Notes: generated by a model not told the origin, from the letters alone. A stretch of DNA of 64,000 bases from Candidatus Zixiibacteriota bacterium (GCA_030668485.1 DAOUTW010000014.1:18491-82490), one strand, 5' to 3'; shown: positions 43,913 through 53,300, numbered from the stretch's first letter. Numbers and translations are program-made.

Positions 43913-44241
43913 AGGCTCCCGCCTGCCTGCAAAAACAACATAAAATCGATGTTAATCCTGACGCCATCCCGTTAAGTGAACCCTAATGAGAAAGGTATCT
44001 CTATGAAACAAATCACCCTCAGAAACAGACCGAATATGCCCCCAATGGAGGAAAAACCAGGGGAATATGTAAAAACGAGCAAACAAAGCCAAATTATCGT
44101 TGTGCGGCAACGACATCGCTTTTTATTCAAAGCCATTCAAAGCCATTTTAAGCCATTTTTTGGGCATAATAGTGGTCTTTTGGTAGCATTTGGTGGGCAT
44201 TTATGCACCTTTCCGCTTCTGCGGGCCCAATTCAACGACTC

Positions 44242-44284
44242 CAGCATTTGGTCATCTTGGCGACAGCAGAAATGGCCATCCGCC
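44242..44284. repeat. Dispersed hairpin repeat, family A (diverged)
   Basis: GCATTTGGTCATCTTGGCGA then CAGCAGAAATGGCCATCCGCC. It keeps the TTTGGTCATC and GGCGACAGC constant parts. Confidence 0.6.
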
Positions 44285-44372
44285 CTTAAATACCCGGTAA
44301 CCGATCCGGCTTTGAGGCGTCTGTACTATAAACCAGGCCCCAAAATGCCAAGCCACGGGAAACTATACATGT

Positions 44373-44416
44373 TGCGGCAGGTCTTGATTCGCTCATGAGG
44401 ATTGTGACCTGCCGCA
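44373..44416. repeat. 44-bp inverted repeat, family B (copy 2)
   Basis: TGCGGCAGGTCTTGATTCGC then TCATGAGGATTGTGACCTGC then CGCA. Same length and orientation as the copy at 40930-40973, with changes in the inner stem. Confidence 0.75.
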
Positions 44417-44437
44417 TCGCGATACTCTCAGAAGGGC

Positions 44438-44465
44438 TTGACTTTATGGCCTAATGTATTAAATT
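44438..44465 (+). promoter_or_regulatory. Possible promoter of the DUF1573 selenoprotein gene
   Basis: TTGACT (44438-44443), a 16-nt spacer, then TAAATT (44460-44465). It is placed about 90 nt before the ATG. Confidence 0.4.
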
Positions 44466-44557
44466 TCAGCGGTTATTGTCAATTCGGGTTCAGAGGGGAA
44501 CTTTTAAGACCGAATTGCAATACAATGAAAAAGGCTGACCAAATAACTGGAGGAAGA

Positions 44558-45319
44558 ATGCAAAAAACCTGGCTTGCTACCGCAATATTAGCCATTCTCG
44601 TCCTGCTCTTCGTTTCTCAGGCAATGGCGGTACCCAAAATGTTTCTGCCTGAGGAAAAATTCGATTTCGGTTTTGTCCCTCAGGATAGCAAGATATCCCA
44701 TGTTTTCTGGATAAAATCGGTCGGCGACGACACTCTGAAGATTCTCAACGTAAAGCCTGGCTGAGGCTGCACCAAAGCTCCTTTGAAGAATAAGGAGATT
44801 GCTGTCGGTGACAGCACAGAGCTTGAAATTATCTACATAACCGGTAAACGACGCGGCACAAGCAGCAAAAGCCCGTCTATTCAGACCAATGAAGGCCCGC
44901 CTCAACGTAAGGTAACGATTCGGGCAACGGCCGTTCAACAACCCGATTCCACCTATCCGATAACCTTGAAGCCGTATAAGATATATGTTTCGCGAGCTGG
45001 TAAGGTGGAAGTCGATTTCGCCAAGTTCACGGTCAGAAATGTATCCGATGCCGATCTGGGACTGTCCGTCGTCGGGCAACCTTCTGGTTATTTTGACCTG
45101 GAGGTTCCTGAAAGCGTCCCGGCCGGAGATTCGGTTCAATGTAAGTTGACCGTCAACCCGGAATTCCTCGAGACGACCTTTGAAAAATCTATTACGCTGG
45201 AACTCAGCGATGCCGCTCATAGCCGCTTTACCATTCCGGTGGTCCGGCGCCTGATCGGCCCCCAAAAGACCGCCGCCACCAATCCGGCTCCTGATAAAAA
45301 AGCCGGCGGCAAGAAATAA
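44558..45319 (+). CDS. DUF1573-type exported protein, predicted selenoprotein (in-frame TGA = Sec69)
   Basis: Read through one TGA at 44762-44764, this frame gives 253 residues. A signal peptide (MQKTWLATAILAILVLLFVSQAMA) is followed by a DUF1573 immunoglobulin-like domain (FDFGFVPQDSKISHVFWIKSVG, about 34-56), the motif VKPG-TGA-GCTKAPL, and a second beta-sandwich (about 130-235). In DUF1573 proteins this position is the first cysteine of CGCT. The reading frame continues with family-typical sequence (GDSTELEIIY) for 184 codons after the TGA, so selenocysteine insertion explains it better than a nonsense mutation. A U-x-C pair in the periplasm suggests a redox or metal-binding role. GGAGGA lies 4 nt before the ATG. 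A terminator follows at 45343. The selenium machinery is not in the window. Confidence 0.85.
44762..44797 (+). promoter_or_regulatory. UGA codon and candidate bacterial SECIS of the DUF1573 gene
   Basis: After the TGA (44762-44764), CTCCTT (44778-44783) pairs with AAGGAG (44792-44797) around an 8-nt loop TGAAGAAT. The loop opens 20 nt after the TGA and has G as its second base, matching the usual spacing and loop rule for SelB-bound SECIS hairpins. Confidence 0.7.
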
Positions 45320-45342
45320 GCTGATCTTTATAGAGAAAATAA

Positions 45343-45380
45343 CGGCCTGCTCGAAAAAAAAGCGAGCGGGCCGCTTTTTT
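45343..45380 (+). terminator. Terminator after the DUF1573 gene
   Basis: CGGCCTGCTCG/CGAGCGGGCCG stem (one mismatch) followed by TTTTTT. Confidence 0.85.
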
Positions 45381-45515
45381 GGGGATCAATCGGCGATAAA
45401 AAGCGTTATATTAGGCAGTTAAGAACCTGAAATAAATTCACTGCGGTGATAAACGGCTGCGCACGGTTTATGGGTCAAGATGACCGGGGCGCCCATCAGA
45501 AGGAGAATCGACACG

Positions 45516-45875
45516 ATGGTAAATATTTCAGAGACTGCCGGACAGGAGATCAGCAAGGTTCTCCAAACCGATCAGGCCAAAGGCAAGACGATCCTTGTCA
45601 ATTTCATGGGGTATGGCTGAAGCGGTCCCGTCCTGGGACTGGCTCTGGATGAGCCTAACGACACTTTCAGCAAGTATACTTCCAACGATATTGAAGTTTT
45701 AATGCATCCCGATCTGGTCGAGCAACTCAAGCCCTTAGGCGGTGTGGTAATCGATTTTGTCGACAACGGTCCGCAACAACGCGGCTTCACCATCAACACC
45801 AAAATTAAACCGGGCGCCGCCGATTGTTCAGGATGCGGAGATGGCGACACCGGTTGTGGAGACGGCGGACACTAA
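45516..45875 (+). CDS. HesB/IscA-like protein, predicted selenoprotein (in-frame TGA = Sec35)
   Basis: Read through the TGA at 45618-45620, the frame gives 119 residues. ILVNFMGYG-TGA-SGPVLGLALDEP matches the first conserved cysteine of A-type iron-sulfur carriers (GGCSGxxYGL). The chain continues as EVLMHPDLVEQLKPLGGVVIDFVDN, also family-like, and ends with a cysteine tail CSGCGDGDTGCG where A-type proteins carry CGCG. HesB-like selenoproteins are an established bacterial family, as I recall. The protein would bind or pass on an Fe-S cluster or a metal through Sec35 and the C-terminal cysteines. AGGAG lies 10 nt before the ATG. The gene has its own transcription unit, between two terminators. 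Without readthrough it would be a useless 34-residue peptide. Confidence 0.85.
45618..45655 (+). promoter_or_regulatory. UGA codon and candidate bacterial SECIS of the HesB-like gene
   Basis: GGCTC (45641-45645) pairs with GAGCC (45651-45655) around the loop TGGAT, which opens 26 nt after the TGA and has G at its second base. An alternative hairpin closer to the TGA (GGTCCC/GGGACT) could add to the fold. Confidence 0.65.
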
Positions 45876-45902
45876 TAGCTAACGAGTACATATAGCCTCA
45901 CA

Positions 45903-45934
45903 AAAAAAGCCGGCTTTTTGGGACCGGCTTTTTT
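45903..45934. terminator. Bidirectional terminator between HesB-like and GWxTD genes
   Basis: AAAAAAGCCGG/CCGGCTTTTTT, with the A and T runs forming part of the stem, serves both converging genes. Confidence 0.85.
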
Positions 45935-45951
45935 AATGATAATCTGCCTTA

Positions 45952-47370
45952 CTAAAAATCTTCATCCCCGGGACTTCTCCAATCCCCTCCCTGATCTTCT
46001 CCGTCTTCAAGAATCCCTTCCCATCTCGGATCATACTTCTCCCTCGGATGAGTCGAATGCACCAACCGATAATCAACCGCTCCGGCGACAAAATCGTTGA
46101 CAAAGACGAACATGCATCCACCCTCAAGGCGATAATATTCCCATTTGATATAAGGGTACGATTTGCCGGTCATGATCTCTTCCCACCGCTCATCATAAGG
46201 CCCATAGGTTATATAAACCCTACCGCGCGCAGTGTGCCAGCCATTCTGCTTATCGGATTGCGTAGAGAAGTTATCGTTGGCATACTTAAACCGGATGACG
46301 GCTTCGTCATAAACCGGGTTTTCGGGAGTGGACGGATCATCGTCCCGATCACGCCAGAATTGTCGAATAAGATTGACCTTACCGGCCGGGCTGAGATCGC
46401 CGACCCGAATCTTTTCCGCCTCGCTCAAGTGATACCAGGCGATATCAACCATAAGTTGAACATCATCCTCTGAGGGAGCCGCTTCAGCCGCTGAAGATCC
46501 GACCAATGCAAAGCGGCGGGTCGCCATCGTCCTTTGGTCGGCAACCTCGTCTTTAACCTTCATGAATAGAAAATACTTTCCCGGCTTGAGAGTACTGATA
46601 TTAAGCATATTGGCCAGAACCGCCGAATTTCCCGGTTTCTGATATTTCATCACCCCATAATCAAAGACATCATTGCCGCTAATATCCTTCACCGTGTAAT
46701 TGACGGCAAACTCCTCACTCTCCGAAATCGCGGAAGCCAGACCATATAATTCGGAATAAACGTAGATTACGCTGTCGACACCCGCCTGGTAAAATCCGGT
46801 CGGGTTGGGCACAACCATCCGGCCTTCTTTCACCAATCTTGAATTGGCAACCGGCGAATCCTCGGGGATATCGTGAATATCATACGCCAACTGGAGGTCG
46901 CTGGATATTAACTGCTCCCCGTTGTAATCGGGCACGGTAACCAGCAGGCTGGTTTTACCGATGTTTTTGGAGACATCATCAATAGCCGAAATATCCACAC
47001 GATAGTTGCCCGGCATCATTTTAATTGGCAGATAATCGAATAGTCTGATAGTTTCGTCATCCTGCCCTACCCCATTTTCAGCTTTTGATAGAAAATAGGT
47101 GGATGCGGAATCGACAGTCTCCCCCGCCTCGTTGAATACATTTGCAGAAACAAGAACCCCGGCATAACCGGACTCATCCTGCTCCGAATCGACAAAACCG
47201 AGTTGATGGCGATACAGGCTGTAATAGATTTCCACGTAGGTAGTGGCTTCCGAGGGAATATAGAAGGTAGCATAATCTGCGATCAGTGTGAGCGAGTTAT
47301 TAGCCGAAACGACCTGACCGAAAATGGCGAGAAATGCGGTCAACATCAATACAATCATTTTATACTTCAT
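45952..47370 (-). CDS. GWxTD-domain exported protein (second copy of the pair)
   Basis: The 472-residue protein has a signal peptide (MKYKMIVLMLTAFLAIFGQVVSA). Beta-sandwich domains follow (about 30-290). The C-terminal GWxTD-type domain contains LIRQFWRDRDDDPSTPENP, then GWHTARGRVYITYGP (about residue 378) and WEYYRLEGGCMFVFVNDF. GWxTD domains occur in secreted proteins of Bacteroidota/Fibrobacterota-like groups. No biochemical role is established. The acidic Asp-rich segment may bind metal. It starts 8 nt after the first GWxTD gene and is the last gene of the MacAB-TolC-like operon, so it may be an exported substrate or partner of that system. Confidence 0.85.
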   Translation of the reverse strand: MKYKMIVLMLTAFLAIFGQVVSANNSLTLIADYATFYIPSEATTYVEIYYSLYRHQLGFVDSEQDESGYAGVLVSANVFNEAGETVDSASTYFLSKAENGVGQDDETIRLFDYLPIKMMPGNYRVDISAIDDVSKNIGKTSLLVTVPDYNGEQLISSDLQLAYDIHDIPEDSPVANSRLVKEGRMVVPNPTGFYQAGVDSVIYVYSELYGLASAISESEEFAVNYTVKDISGNDVFDYGVMKYQKPGNSAVLANMLNISTLKPGKYFLFMKVKDEVADQRTMATRRFALVGSSAAEAAPSEDDVQLMVDIAWYHLSEAEKIRVGDLSPAGKVNLIRQFWRDRDDDPSTPENPVYDEAVIRFKYANDNFSTQSDKQNGWHTARGRVYITYGPYDERWEEIMTGKSYPYIKWEYYRLEGGCMFVFVNDFVAGAVDYRLVHSTHPREKYDPRWEGILEDGEDQGGDWRSPGDEDF

Positions 47371-47378
47371 GATCTTTC

Positions 47379-48695
47379 CTACCAGTCCAATCCGTTAAAT
47401 GGGGGCTGTAGTTCGTAATTCCCGTCACCCCATTCATCAATAAAGACAAACTTCCTGGGCGGCGATAGCCGATAGTAAAGCCAAACCTGATATGGCTTGG
47501 TGGCCAACTCGAAGGGGTAATTTTCGACTTCATCCGGCTCTCCGTAGGTAATATAAATCATGCCCCGGTTCGTTTTCCAGCCTTCCTTTCTCATAAAAGA
47601 GAAATATCGGTTCGAATGCCTGATCCTGCGAAAATACTCGCGTTTGCCCGGATTCTCTTGATCATTCGGATTGTCTCCGCGCAAGGCCCAAAATTCATTC
47701 CAGAGAGATATTCGGTCTTCATCGGTTTCGGCTTTTTTAAGCTTTTTGTGCTCCTCACGGGTGGCGAGATATTTCAGCATATCAACCGCCGCCTTATAAT
47801 CATTTTTGTAAATAGTTGCCGCCGTCAGTTCCAGTTCGAACTCTTCGACCATTTTATCATATAATTTGCCGCGGCGCCCCTCCAGTCGGATCTCCAATTC
47901 ATAATCGCCCGGCCTGAGGTTGGCCACGTCAATATGATGAACCTCCCGCTTGATCTCGCTCAATTCCCCATAATTTATGGTATCGGCATAGACAACCCCA
48001 TTAATCGGGCTGTAAATGCGGCTAATACTCCTAATATATTTAACCTCTTTCTCACCAGGATATATCTCGTGATAGTAGGTAAGAGTAGTATCGTAGTCTC
48101 CACCGAAGATACGGGTAACACTTGGAATGACGCGTGAATCCGCTTTATTGAATTTTGACTCCCCGCCGGCAGGAGTCACTTCACGGCTGAATTCAACACG
48201 CGATAGTGACGGATATTTACTCCAGTAGTCGCGTTTTTTCAAATCTTTCTTAATTTCAAGAGAATTTCCCGCCAGTTTATCGGTCAAAACCGCGTAAAGC
48301 GTTATATCCTGTTGATCGAAAATGATTTTGAACATGTTTATGACGAAATCTGTGTTGCGCTTTGTTTCCGCATAGGTTATAACTTTTACATCTCCCTCGC
48401 GGATGAGACCCTCAATCTGATTGTTGTCACTCCCCTCAATTGTCATGGCGATTTCATATTCCGCGACATAACCATCTGCTGTTTTCTGATAACTGAGAGC
48501 ATTGTAAAATATTTTGTAGTATATTTCCAGAGTATGCTGACCCTTTTGCTCGGATCGGAAATCAACCGCTTCGATTGCGAAGCGCGACTCGCCAAACTCA
48601 TTTCCGGGCCGATAGCCGGTCTGTGCCGACAGGGCCGAAACGCCGAAGATAACCAAAAACGCAACGATTATCGATATGCTGTAAATTCTCATCAT
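47379..48695 (-). CDS. GWxTD-domain exported protein (first copy of the pair)
   Basis: The 438 residues carry a signal peptide (MMRIYSISIIVAFLVIFGVSALSAQ), beta-rich domains and the motif GWKTNRGMIYITYGEPDE at about 371, followed by YQVWLYYRLSPPRKFVFIDEWGDG. It is a diverged paralogue of the next gene. The start at 48695 was preferred over an upstream in-frame start because the signal peptide begins there. Sixty-nine nt separate it from the permease upstream. The function is unknown. The location is periplasm or outer membrane by inference. Confidence 0.85.
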   Translation of the reverse strand: MMRIYSISIIVAFLVIFGVSALSAQTGYRPGNEFGESRFAIEAVDFRSEQKGQHTLEIYYKIFYNALSYQKTADGYVAEYEIAMTIEGSDNNQIEGLIREGDVKVITYAETKRNTDFVINMFKIIFDQQDITLYAVLTDKLAGNSLEIKKDLKKRDYWSKYPSLSRVEFSREVTPAGGESKFNKADSRVIPSVTRIFGGDYDTTLTYYHEIYPGEKEVKYIRSISRIYSPINGVVYADTINYGELSEIKREVHHIDVANLRPGDYELEIRLEGRRGKLYDKMVEEFELELTAATIYKNDYKAAVDMLKYLATREEHKKLKKAETDEDRISLWNEFWALRGDNPNDQENPGKREYFRRIRHSNRYFSFMRKEGWKTNRGMIYITYGEPDEVENYPFELATKPYQVWLYYRLSPPRKFVFIDEWGDGNYELQPPFNGLDW

Positions 48696-48764
48696 AAATA
48701 TCACCAACCGATTTATACACTTGGAAGTCAATCTAGCCTCAGGACATTTCTGAGGCAAGGGCTT

Positions 48765-50009
48765 TTATTCGTATCTCAGGGAAATGATCGGATCTACTCG
48801 GGCAGCTTTGTATGCCGGATAGATCCCGGCCACCAGGCCAACGAGTACCGAGACTGAAAATCCAAGAACCATCCATAATATAGAGACGGTGAAAGGCATC
48901 GAAAAGATTAATTTTGAAAGAAAAGCGAGCAAAATACCGGCAAAAATGCCTAAAACCCCCCCGGAACAAGCTAAAGTTGTCGCTTCGGTCAGGAATTGAA
49001 TAAGAATATTCAATTTTTTGGCGCCGATAGCTTTGCGAATACCGATTTCACGAGTTCGCTCCGTAACCGATACCAGCATGATATTCATAACGCCAACGCC
49101 GCCAACCATCAGACCGACAGACGATATGACAATCATAGCAATATATATGTATTGGGTGATATTATTGACTGCATCCTTAATATTGTCCTGAGTCCATATG
49201 GCAAAATTATCGGGTTTGTGGTATGGCACACCCCGGATCCGTCGCAATACGCTGGTAATTTCATCCTTGGCCTGGTCCATGGTCTGGGGGCTGGCTGCTG
49301 ATGCCTGGAGGAATAATTCCTTCTCCCACGGAATCAGTTTTTCATAAGTCGCATATGGAAGAATAACAAAATTATTATCGGATTCACCGAGAAAAGGCTC
49401 TTTTTCCTCCATAACTCCGATTACGCGAAATTGCCTTGAATTGACCCTTATTTGCTTTTCCACTGGGTCTTCGTGTGGGAAAAGTGCCTTGGCAACATCG
49501 CTACCGATAACGCATACCATGGCCCGGCGTTCCATGTCGAATTCATTGAAGAAACGGCCCCGTCCGACATTGCGGTTTTCCACCTTGACATAATCGGGCA
49601 AAGTCCCGAACATTCCCGGCCGGTTGGCCTGGTTGCCTTTATATTTAACTACGTTCCCGCCGGGAGGGGCGTAATAATTTCTGGGCGCCACGGCCGTAAT
49701 CGAAGGACAGAAATCGATAATCGCCTGAACCGCCTCAAAATCGATCGGCTTACGGTTGCGCTCCTCCTCGGTCAGTTTGTCATAATCGACGTCGGGCGGA
49801 AATTTCGTAACATAGAGTACATTTGATCCCATACTCTCTATTTCATTCATCACCATCTTATCAAGTCCGGAAATGATCGAGGCCATACCGATCACGGACG
49901 CGACTCCAATGAGCACACCGAGAATGGTAAGTCCGGCCCTTAATTTGTTGCTTCTTATAGAATCGAGAGCCAGCAGGATTCCGTCTTTTATTTCAACTGT
50001 GCTTATCAT
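48765..50009 (-). CDS. MacB-type ABC transporter permease
   Basis: The 414-residue protein has one N-terminal membrane helix (LRAGLTILGVLIGVASVIGMASI). A large periplasmic MacB-PCD domain follows (about 45-265), and then an FtsX domain of three helices with [24 protein letters not shown]. MacB-like proteins pass force across the membrane to a periplasmic adaptor and TolC instead of moving substrate through their own helices. The ATPase is encoded separately two genes upstream. It is the second of two permeases, so the pair may form a heterodimer. Confidence 0.92.
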   Translation of the reverse strand: MISTVEIKDGILLALDSIRSNKLRAGLTILGVLIGVASVIGMASIISGLDKMVMNEIESMGSNVLYVTKFPPDVDYDKLTEEERNRKPIDFEAVQAIIDFCPSITAVAPRNYYAPPGGNVVKYKGNQANRPGMFGTLPDYVKVENRNVGRGRFFNEFDMERRAMVCVIGSDVAKALFPHEDPVEKQIRVNSRQFRVIGVMEEKEPFLGESDNNFVILPYATYEKLIPWEKELFLQASAASPQTMDQAKDEITSVLRRIRGVPYHKPDNFAIWTQDNIKDAVNNITQYIYIAMIVISSVGLMVGGVGVMNIMLVSVTERTREIGIRKAIGAKKLNILIQFLTEATTLACSGGVLGIFAGILLAFLSKLIFSMPFTVSILWMVLGFSVSVLVGLVAGIYPAYKAARVDPIISLRYE

Positions 50010-50027
50010 CTATTTTATACCATGCGT

Positions 50028-51296
50028 TTATTCAAAACTTAGAGCGTCTATTGGATCGAGGCGCGACGCTTTCATTGCCGGATACATCCCGAAAAACACT
50101 CCAACTCCGGTTGAGATTGATAGTCCGGCGACGATGGCAAAAAGCGACGGCGTCACCGGCAGCGATATCTGGCTGCCGAGTATGGCCGCAATGGCAATTC
50201 CGAGGGCGGTGCCGATAATTCCTCCTCCCAGCGACAGAATCAGCGCCTCAAAAAGGAACTGCACCATTATGTTTTTACGACGAGCGCCTATCGATTTGCG
50301 AATCCCGATCTCCCTGGTCCGTTCCGTAACAGAGACCATCATTATATTCATAATCACGATACCGCCGACAACGATGGAAATCGATGATATACCAATCAGG
50401 GCGATTCGGGCGGCGCGGGTGATATTATTGAAAAATGACAGGATATTATCGGCTGTCAGGATGGCAAAATCATCCTCATCGTTGTATTTCACACCCCGTC
50501 GTGCCCGGAGAATCGAACGGGCCTGATCCTGGGTTTCATCAATGCCCTCAACGGTGCTTGATTTTACGAGAATATCGAGATTCCGGCGCGGCCTTCCGAA
50601 AATTTTGGAATATGTGGAAAGGGGAATCATTATAAAGTTGTCCTGATTATTACCTAAGAATGATCCCCGCTCTTTGGCTACACCGATTACCGTGAATTTC
50701 CGACCCTGAACTTTCATCGTCTTTCCAATCGGGTCTTGTCCCTCGAAAACTTCTTCAACGATGGTCGGTCCGATAAAGACGACCCGGCTGTTTCGATCAT
50801 ACTCCTCGGCCGTGAAACTGCGGCCCTCCCCCACCTCGAAATCGACAATCTCGATCAGGTTATGAGTTGCGCCTGCAGTCAGTACTCGCCGCAATCCTTT
50901 GTTTCCACGTTTGACTTTAGATCGACGAAATGCTCTGGCTGCAATTTCCTCACAGTCGGGACATCCTTTTTCAAGAGCCCGTTTATCCTCCAAAGAGAGG
51001 TCTTTTCTCTTAAGCGCCTTAAAAAACTCCTCTTCGGATGTGATGATACCGAATTTGGTTATGACGAAAGTCGCCGGACCAAGCTTGTTGATTTGATCCT
51101 CAAAACTGCCCATCAACGCTTCGATGGCGGAGATAATGGTGATCACCGAGGTAACCCCAATGATAACGCCAAAAAGCGTCAAGGCCGATCTGAGGCGGTT
51201 GGCCCAGATTGCTGAGACTGCGATTCTTATGGATTCAAAAATTGACACTAGTTTATCATCCGGCTTGTTTGTATTCTTCTTTTTCAATTTGGCCAT
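50028..51296 (-). CDS. MacB-type ABC transporter permease
   Basis: The 422 residues follow the same plan as the neighbouring permease: N-terminal helix ([21 protein letters not shown]), a periplasmic domain that contains a CPDCEEI pair of cysteines (about residue 110-116), and the FtsX region [24 protein letters not shown]. The ATG at 51296 overlaps the ATPase gene by about 40 nt. A GTG 16 codons later ([13 protein letters not shown]) avoids most of that overlap and may be the true start. Together with the second permease it would make a heterodimeric MacB-like mechanotransmission unit. Confidence 0.9.
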   Translation of the reverse strand: MAKLKKKNTNKPDDKLVSIFESIRIAVSAIWANRLRSALTLFGVIIGVTSVITIISAIEALMGSFEDQINKLGPATFVITKFGIITSEEEFFKALKRKDLSLEDKRALEKGCPDCEEIAARAFRRSKVKRGNKGLRRVLTAGATHNLIEIVDFEVGEGRSFTAEEYDRNSRVVFIGPTIVEEVFEGQDPIGKTMKVQGRKFTVIGVAKERGSFLGNNQDNFIMIPLSTYSKIFGRPRRNLDILVKSSTVEGIDETQDQARSILRARRGVKYNDEDDFAILTADNILSFFNNITRAARIALIGISSISIVVGGIVIMNIMMVSVTERTREIGIRKSIGARRKNIMVQFLFEALILSLGGGIIGTALGIAIAAILGSQISLPVTPSLFAIVAGLSISTGVGVFFGMYPAMKASRLDPIDALSFE

Positions 51297-51945
51297 CACG
51301 AAGGAATATGATTCGGTCGGCGAATTTGGCAATATCATACTCGTGCGTGACAACAATCAGGGTGTTACCGGACCTGTGTAAATCGGCCAGAAGCCCCATG
51401 ATTTCCATGCCGGTGGAAGTATCGAGGTTCCCGGTCGGCTCATCGGCCAGGAGTATCGAAGGGTTATTCACCAATGCCCGGGCAACAGCTACGCGCTGAC
51501 GCTGCCCGCCGGAAAGTTCGTTCGGCCTGTGAGTCATGCGATCGCCCAGTCCGACAATTTGCATGGCCCTCTCAGCGCTTTCCCGCCGCAGCTCGCGCGA
51601 AGTACCATTATAAATCAGGGGCAACTCCACATTGTGTAATGCGGTTGCACGCGGGAGGAGATTAAATGTCTGGAAAACGAAACCGATTTCCTTGTTTCGA
51701 ATTCGAGCCAGTTCATCGTCATTAAGATCCGCCACCGCCTGATTGTTCAGCCGATAGGTACCCTTGCTTGGGGTATCCAGACAACCGATGAGATTCATCA
51801 GAGTCGATTTCCCCGACCCGGATGGTCCCATGATGGCGACATATTCGCCCTTTTCAATTTTCATATCTACGCCGCGCAGAGCATTAACCTGCTCATGGCC
51901 CATATCATAGGTCTTCCAAAGATTTTCAACTTCTATCAGGCTCAT
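51256..51945 (-). CDS. ABC transporter ATPase, MacB/LolD type
   Basis: The 229-residue protein shows Walker [10 protein letters not shown] (about 40), the Q-loop [19 protein letters not shown], the signature [15 protein letters not shown] and Walker [14 protein letters not shown], followed by the switch histidine in VVTHEYD. This is the standalone ATPase that drives the two permeases encoded downstream. Its ATG overlaps the stop of the adaptor gene by 4 nt (ATGA). Confidence 0.95.
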   Translation of the reverse strand: MSLIEVENLWKTYDMGHEQVNALRGVDMKIEKGEYVAIMGPSGSGKSTLMNLIGCLDTPSKGTYRLNNQAVADLNDDELARIRNKEIGFVFQTFNLLPRATALHNVELPLIYNGTSRELRRESAERAMQIVGLGDRMTHRPNELSGGQRQRVAVARALVNNPSILLADEPTGNLDTSTGMEIMGLLADLHRSGNTLIVVTHEYDIAKFADRIIFLRDGQIEKEEYKQAG

Positions 51946-53267
51946 TCTGTACCTTCCCCTCCGGCATGCCGGTCTTCGACGCTGATGGAGGTGCTGTCTT
52001 TTATGGTTCGCAGAGTACGAAAGCTGCCAACGATAACTTCGTCCCCTTTTGAAAGACCGGTGAGAACTTCATAATTCTGCTGGTCGTTAATTCCGGTTTC
52101 AATCTCGACAAATCGAGCGAGATCGTCGCGATTGACGAAAACACCCTTTTTCTCAATCTTCTTTTTATCAACCGCGTCATCTTCTTCTGTCACTTCCGCG
52201 CTGTCGGTAATGGGCGAAGCAACTGCCACATTCCCATCTTCCGCTTCCGATTCTTCCGTCTGGGCAAGTGAATCCGGGTCAAATTCTCTCATAACCACCG
52301 CCTGGATCGGAACGGTCAAGACATCAAGATGCTCGTTGGTAGTGATATCAACAGTCGATGACATCCCGGGACGAATTTTAGGATGCGACTCGATCAGCGC
52401 CACTTTTACCCTGAAATTTGTCGACTGATCGCTACTGCCGTACCCGGTCGTAATTGCCGTATTCCCGATTTCGGCCACTCGCCCCTCAAAGGTCGTATCG
52501 GGAAAGGCATCAATTTCAATTTCGGCTTTCTGAGCAATCTCCAGATCGGCAATATCGGTTTCGTCGATTTCCACTTCCACCTCAAAGGACGAAAGATCCG
52601 AAATAATCATCAATGTCCGGCCCTGAGTAAAGGCTGTCTGGGCCTGCGCGATTTCACCTACTTCGACATCGACCAGCGTTATCGTTCCATCCATAGGAGC
52701 GGTTATTGATGTCTTGCTGAGGTTGTCGCGGGCTCTATCAAGCCTTGAGGCGGCGCCGCGCTTTTGCTCACTCAACGCGTTATAGTTCGACTCCTGGCTC
52801 TTATACGAATAGTAAGCATCCTTGTATACCCGCTCCGAGGTCAAGTCCTTTTCATACAGTTGGGACTGTCTGTCGTATTCATCCTTGTACATTTCAAGCA
52901 TGACCTGAGCGCCTTCAAGCCGTGCTTCCAGTTCATTGGCGGCATAAAGCGCCGATTCCATATCTTTCTGGAGTTGCACGGTATCAAGTTGAACCAGGGT
53001 TTTTCCCCGGTTGACATAATCGCCCTCTTTGGCTTCAATGGCAATTACTTCGGCAGTCACCTGCGAGGTTATATTGACTTTGGTAATCGGTTGGACCGTT
53101 CCCGATCCGGAAACGACCGAGAGCACATCGCCATTAGCGACCTTTTTTGTCTGCACCGAGACCGTTCCCCGATTCGATCCCCCCAGGTTCAGGACGACCA
53201 GGACAGCCAGGACTACGACCGCGCCGAGAATTATAAACAGTTTTTTCTTATTATTTTTCTTTTTCAT
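51942..53267 (-). CDS. MacA/HlyD-type periplasmic adaptor (membrane fusion protein)
   Basis: The 441-residue protein has one N-terminal membrane anchor ([23 protein letters not shown]). A biotinyl-lipoyl-like half ([26 protein letters not shown]) precedes a long coiled-coil hairpin (about 85-190). The matching lipoyl strand ([21 protein letters not shown]) is followed by beta-barrel domains. An acidic linker (about 345-385, [12 protein letters not shown]) interrupts the C-terminal domain. It would link the MacB-like permeases to TolC. The ATG at 53267 has GGTGG upstream. Confidence 0.92.
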   Translation of the reverse strand: MKKKNNKKKLFIILGAVVVLAVLVVLNLGGSNRGTVSVQTKKVANGDVLSVVSGSGTVQPITKVNITSQVTAEVIAIEAKEGDYVNRGKTLVQLDTVQLQKDMESALYAANELEARLEGAQVMLEMYKDEYDRQSQLYEKDLTSERVYKDAYYSYKSQESNYNALSEQKRGAASRLDRARDNLSKTSITAPMDGTITLVDVEVGEIAQAQTAFTQGRTLMIISDLSSFEVEVEIDETDIADLEIAQKAEIEIDAFPDTTFEGRVAEIGNTAITTGYGSSDQSTNFRVKVALIESHPKIRPGMSSTVDITTNEHLDVLTVPIQAVVMREFDPDSLAQTEESEAEDGNVAVASPITDSAEVTEEDDAVDKKKIEKKGVFVNRDDLARFVEIETGINDQQNYEVLTGLSKGDEVIVGSFRTLRTIKDSTSISVEDRHAGGEGTE

Positions 53268-53300
53268 CACCGTCCACCTTCACACCTGCTACGAAAGCAG

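Larger units (their letters stand above)
43397..44557. other. 1.16-kb region without credible genes, full of repeats
   Basis: Open frames here (for example 43976-44398) run through repeat copies and lack codon character. The region contains family C, B and A copies, a CCCCTCTCCC-type palindrome and a probable promoter for the DUF1573 gene at 44438-44465. Confidence 0.65.

Noticed and set aside
43976..44398. 140-codon open frame on the plus strand before the selenoprotein locus
   Set aside because: It runs through family A and family B repeat copies, has direct repeats of AAAGCCATT, no recognisable domain and poor ribosome site. Treated as non-coding.
44438..44764. Short gene ending at the TGA at 44764
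   Set aside because: The family motif continues in frame after the TGA, and the real start is the ATG at 44558 with a good ribosome site.
45572..45850. 92-codon minus-strand frame over the HesB-like gene
   Set aside because: It is antisense to the clear HesB-like reading frame and lacks any domain.
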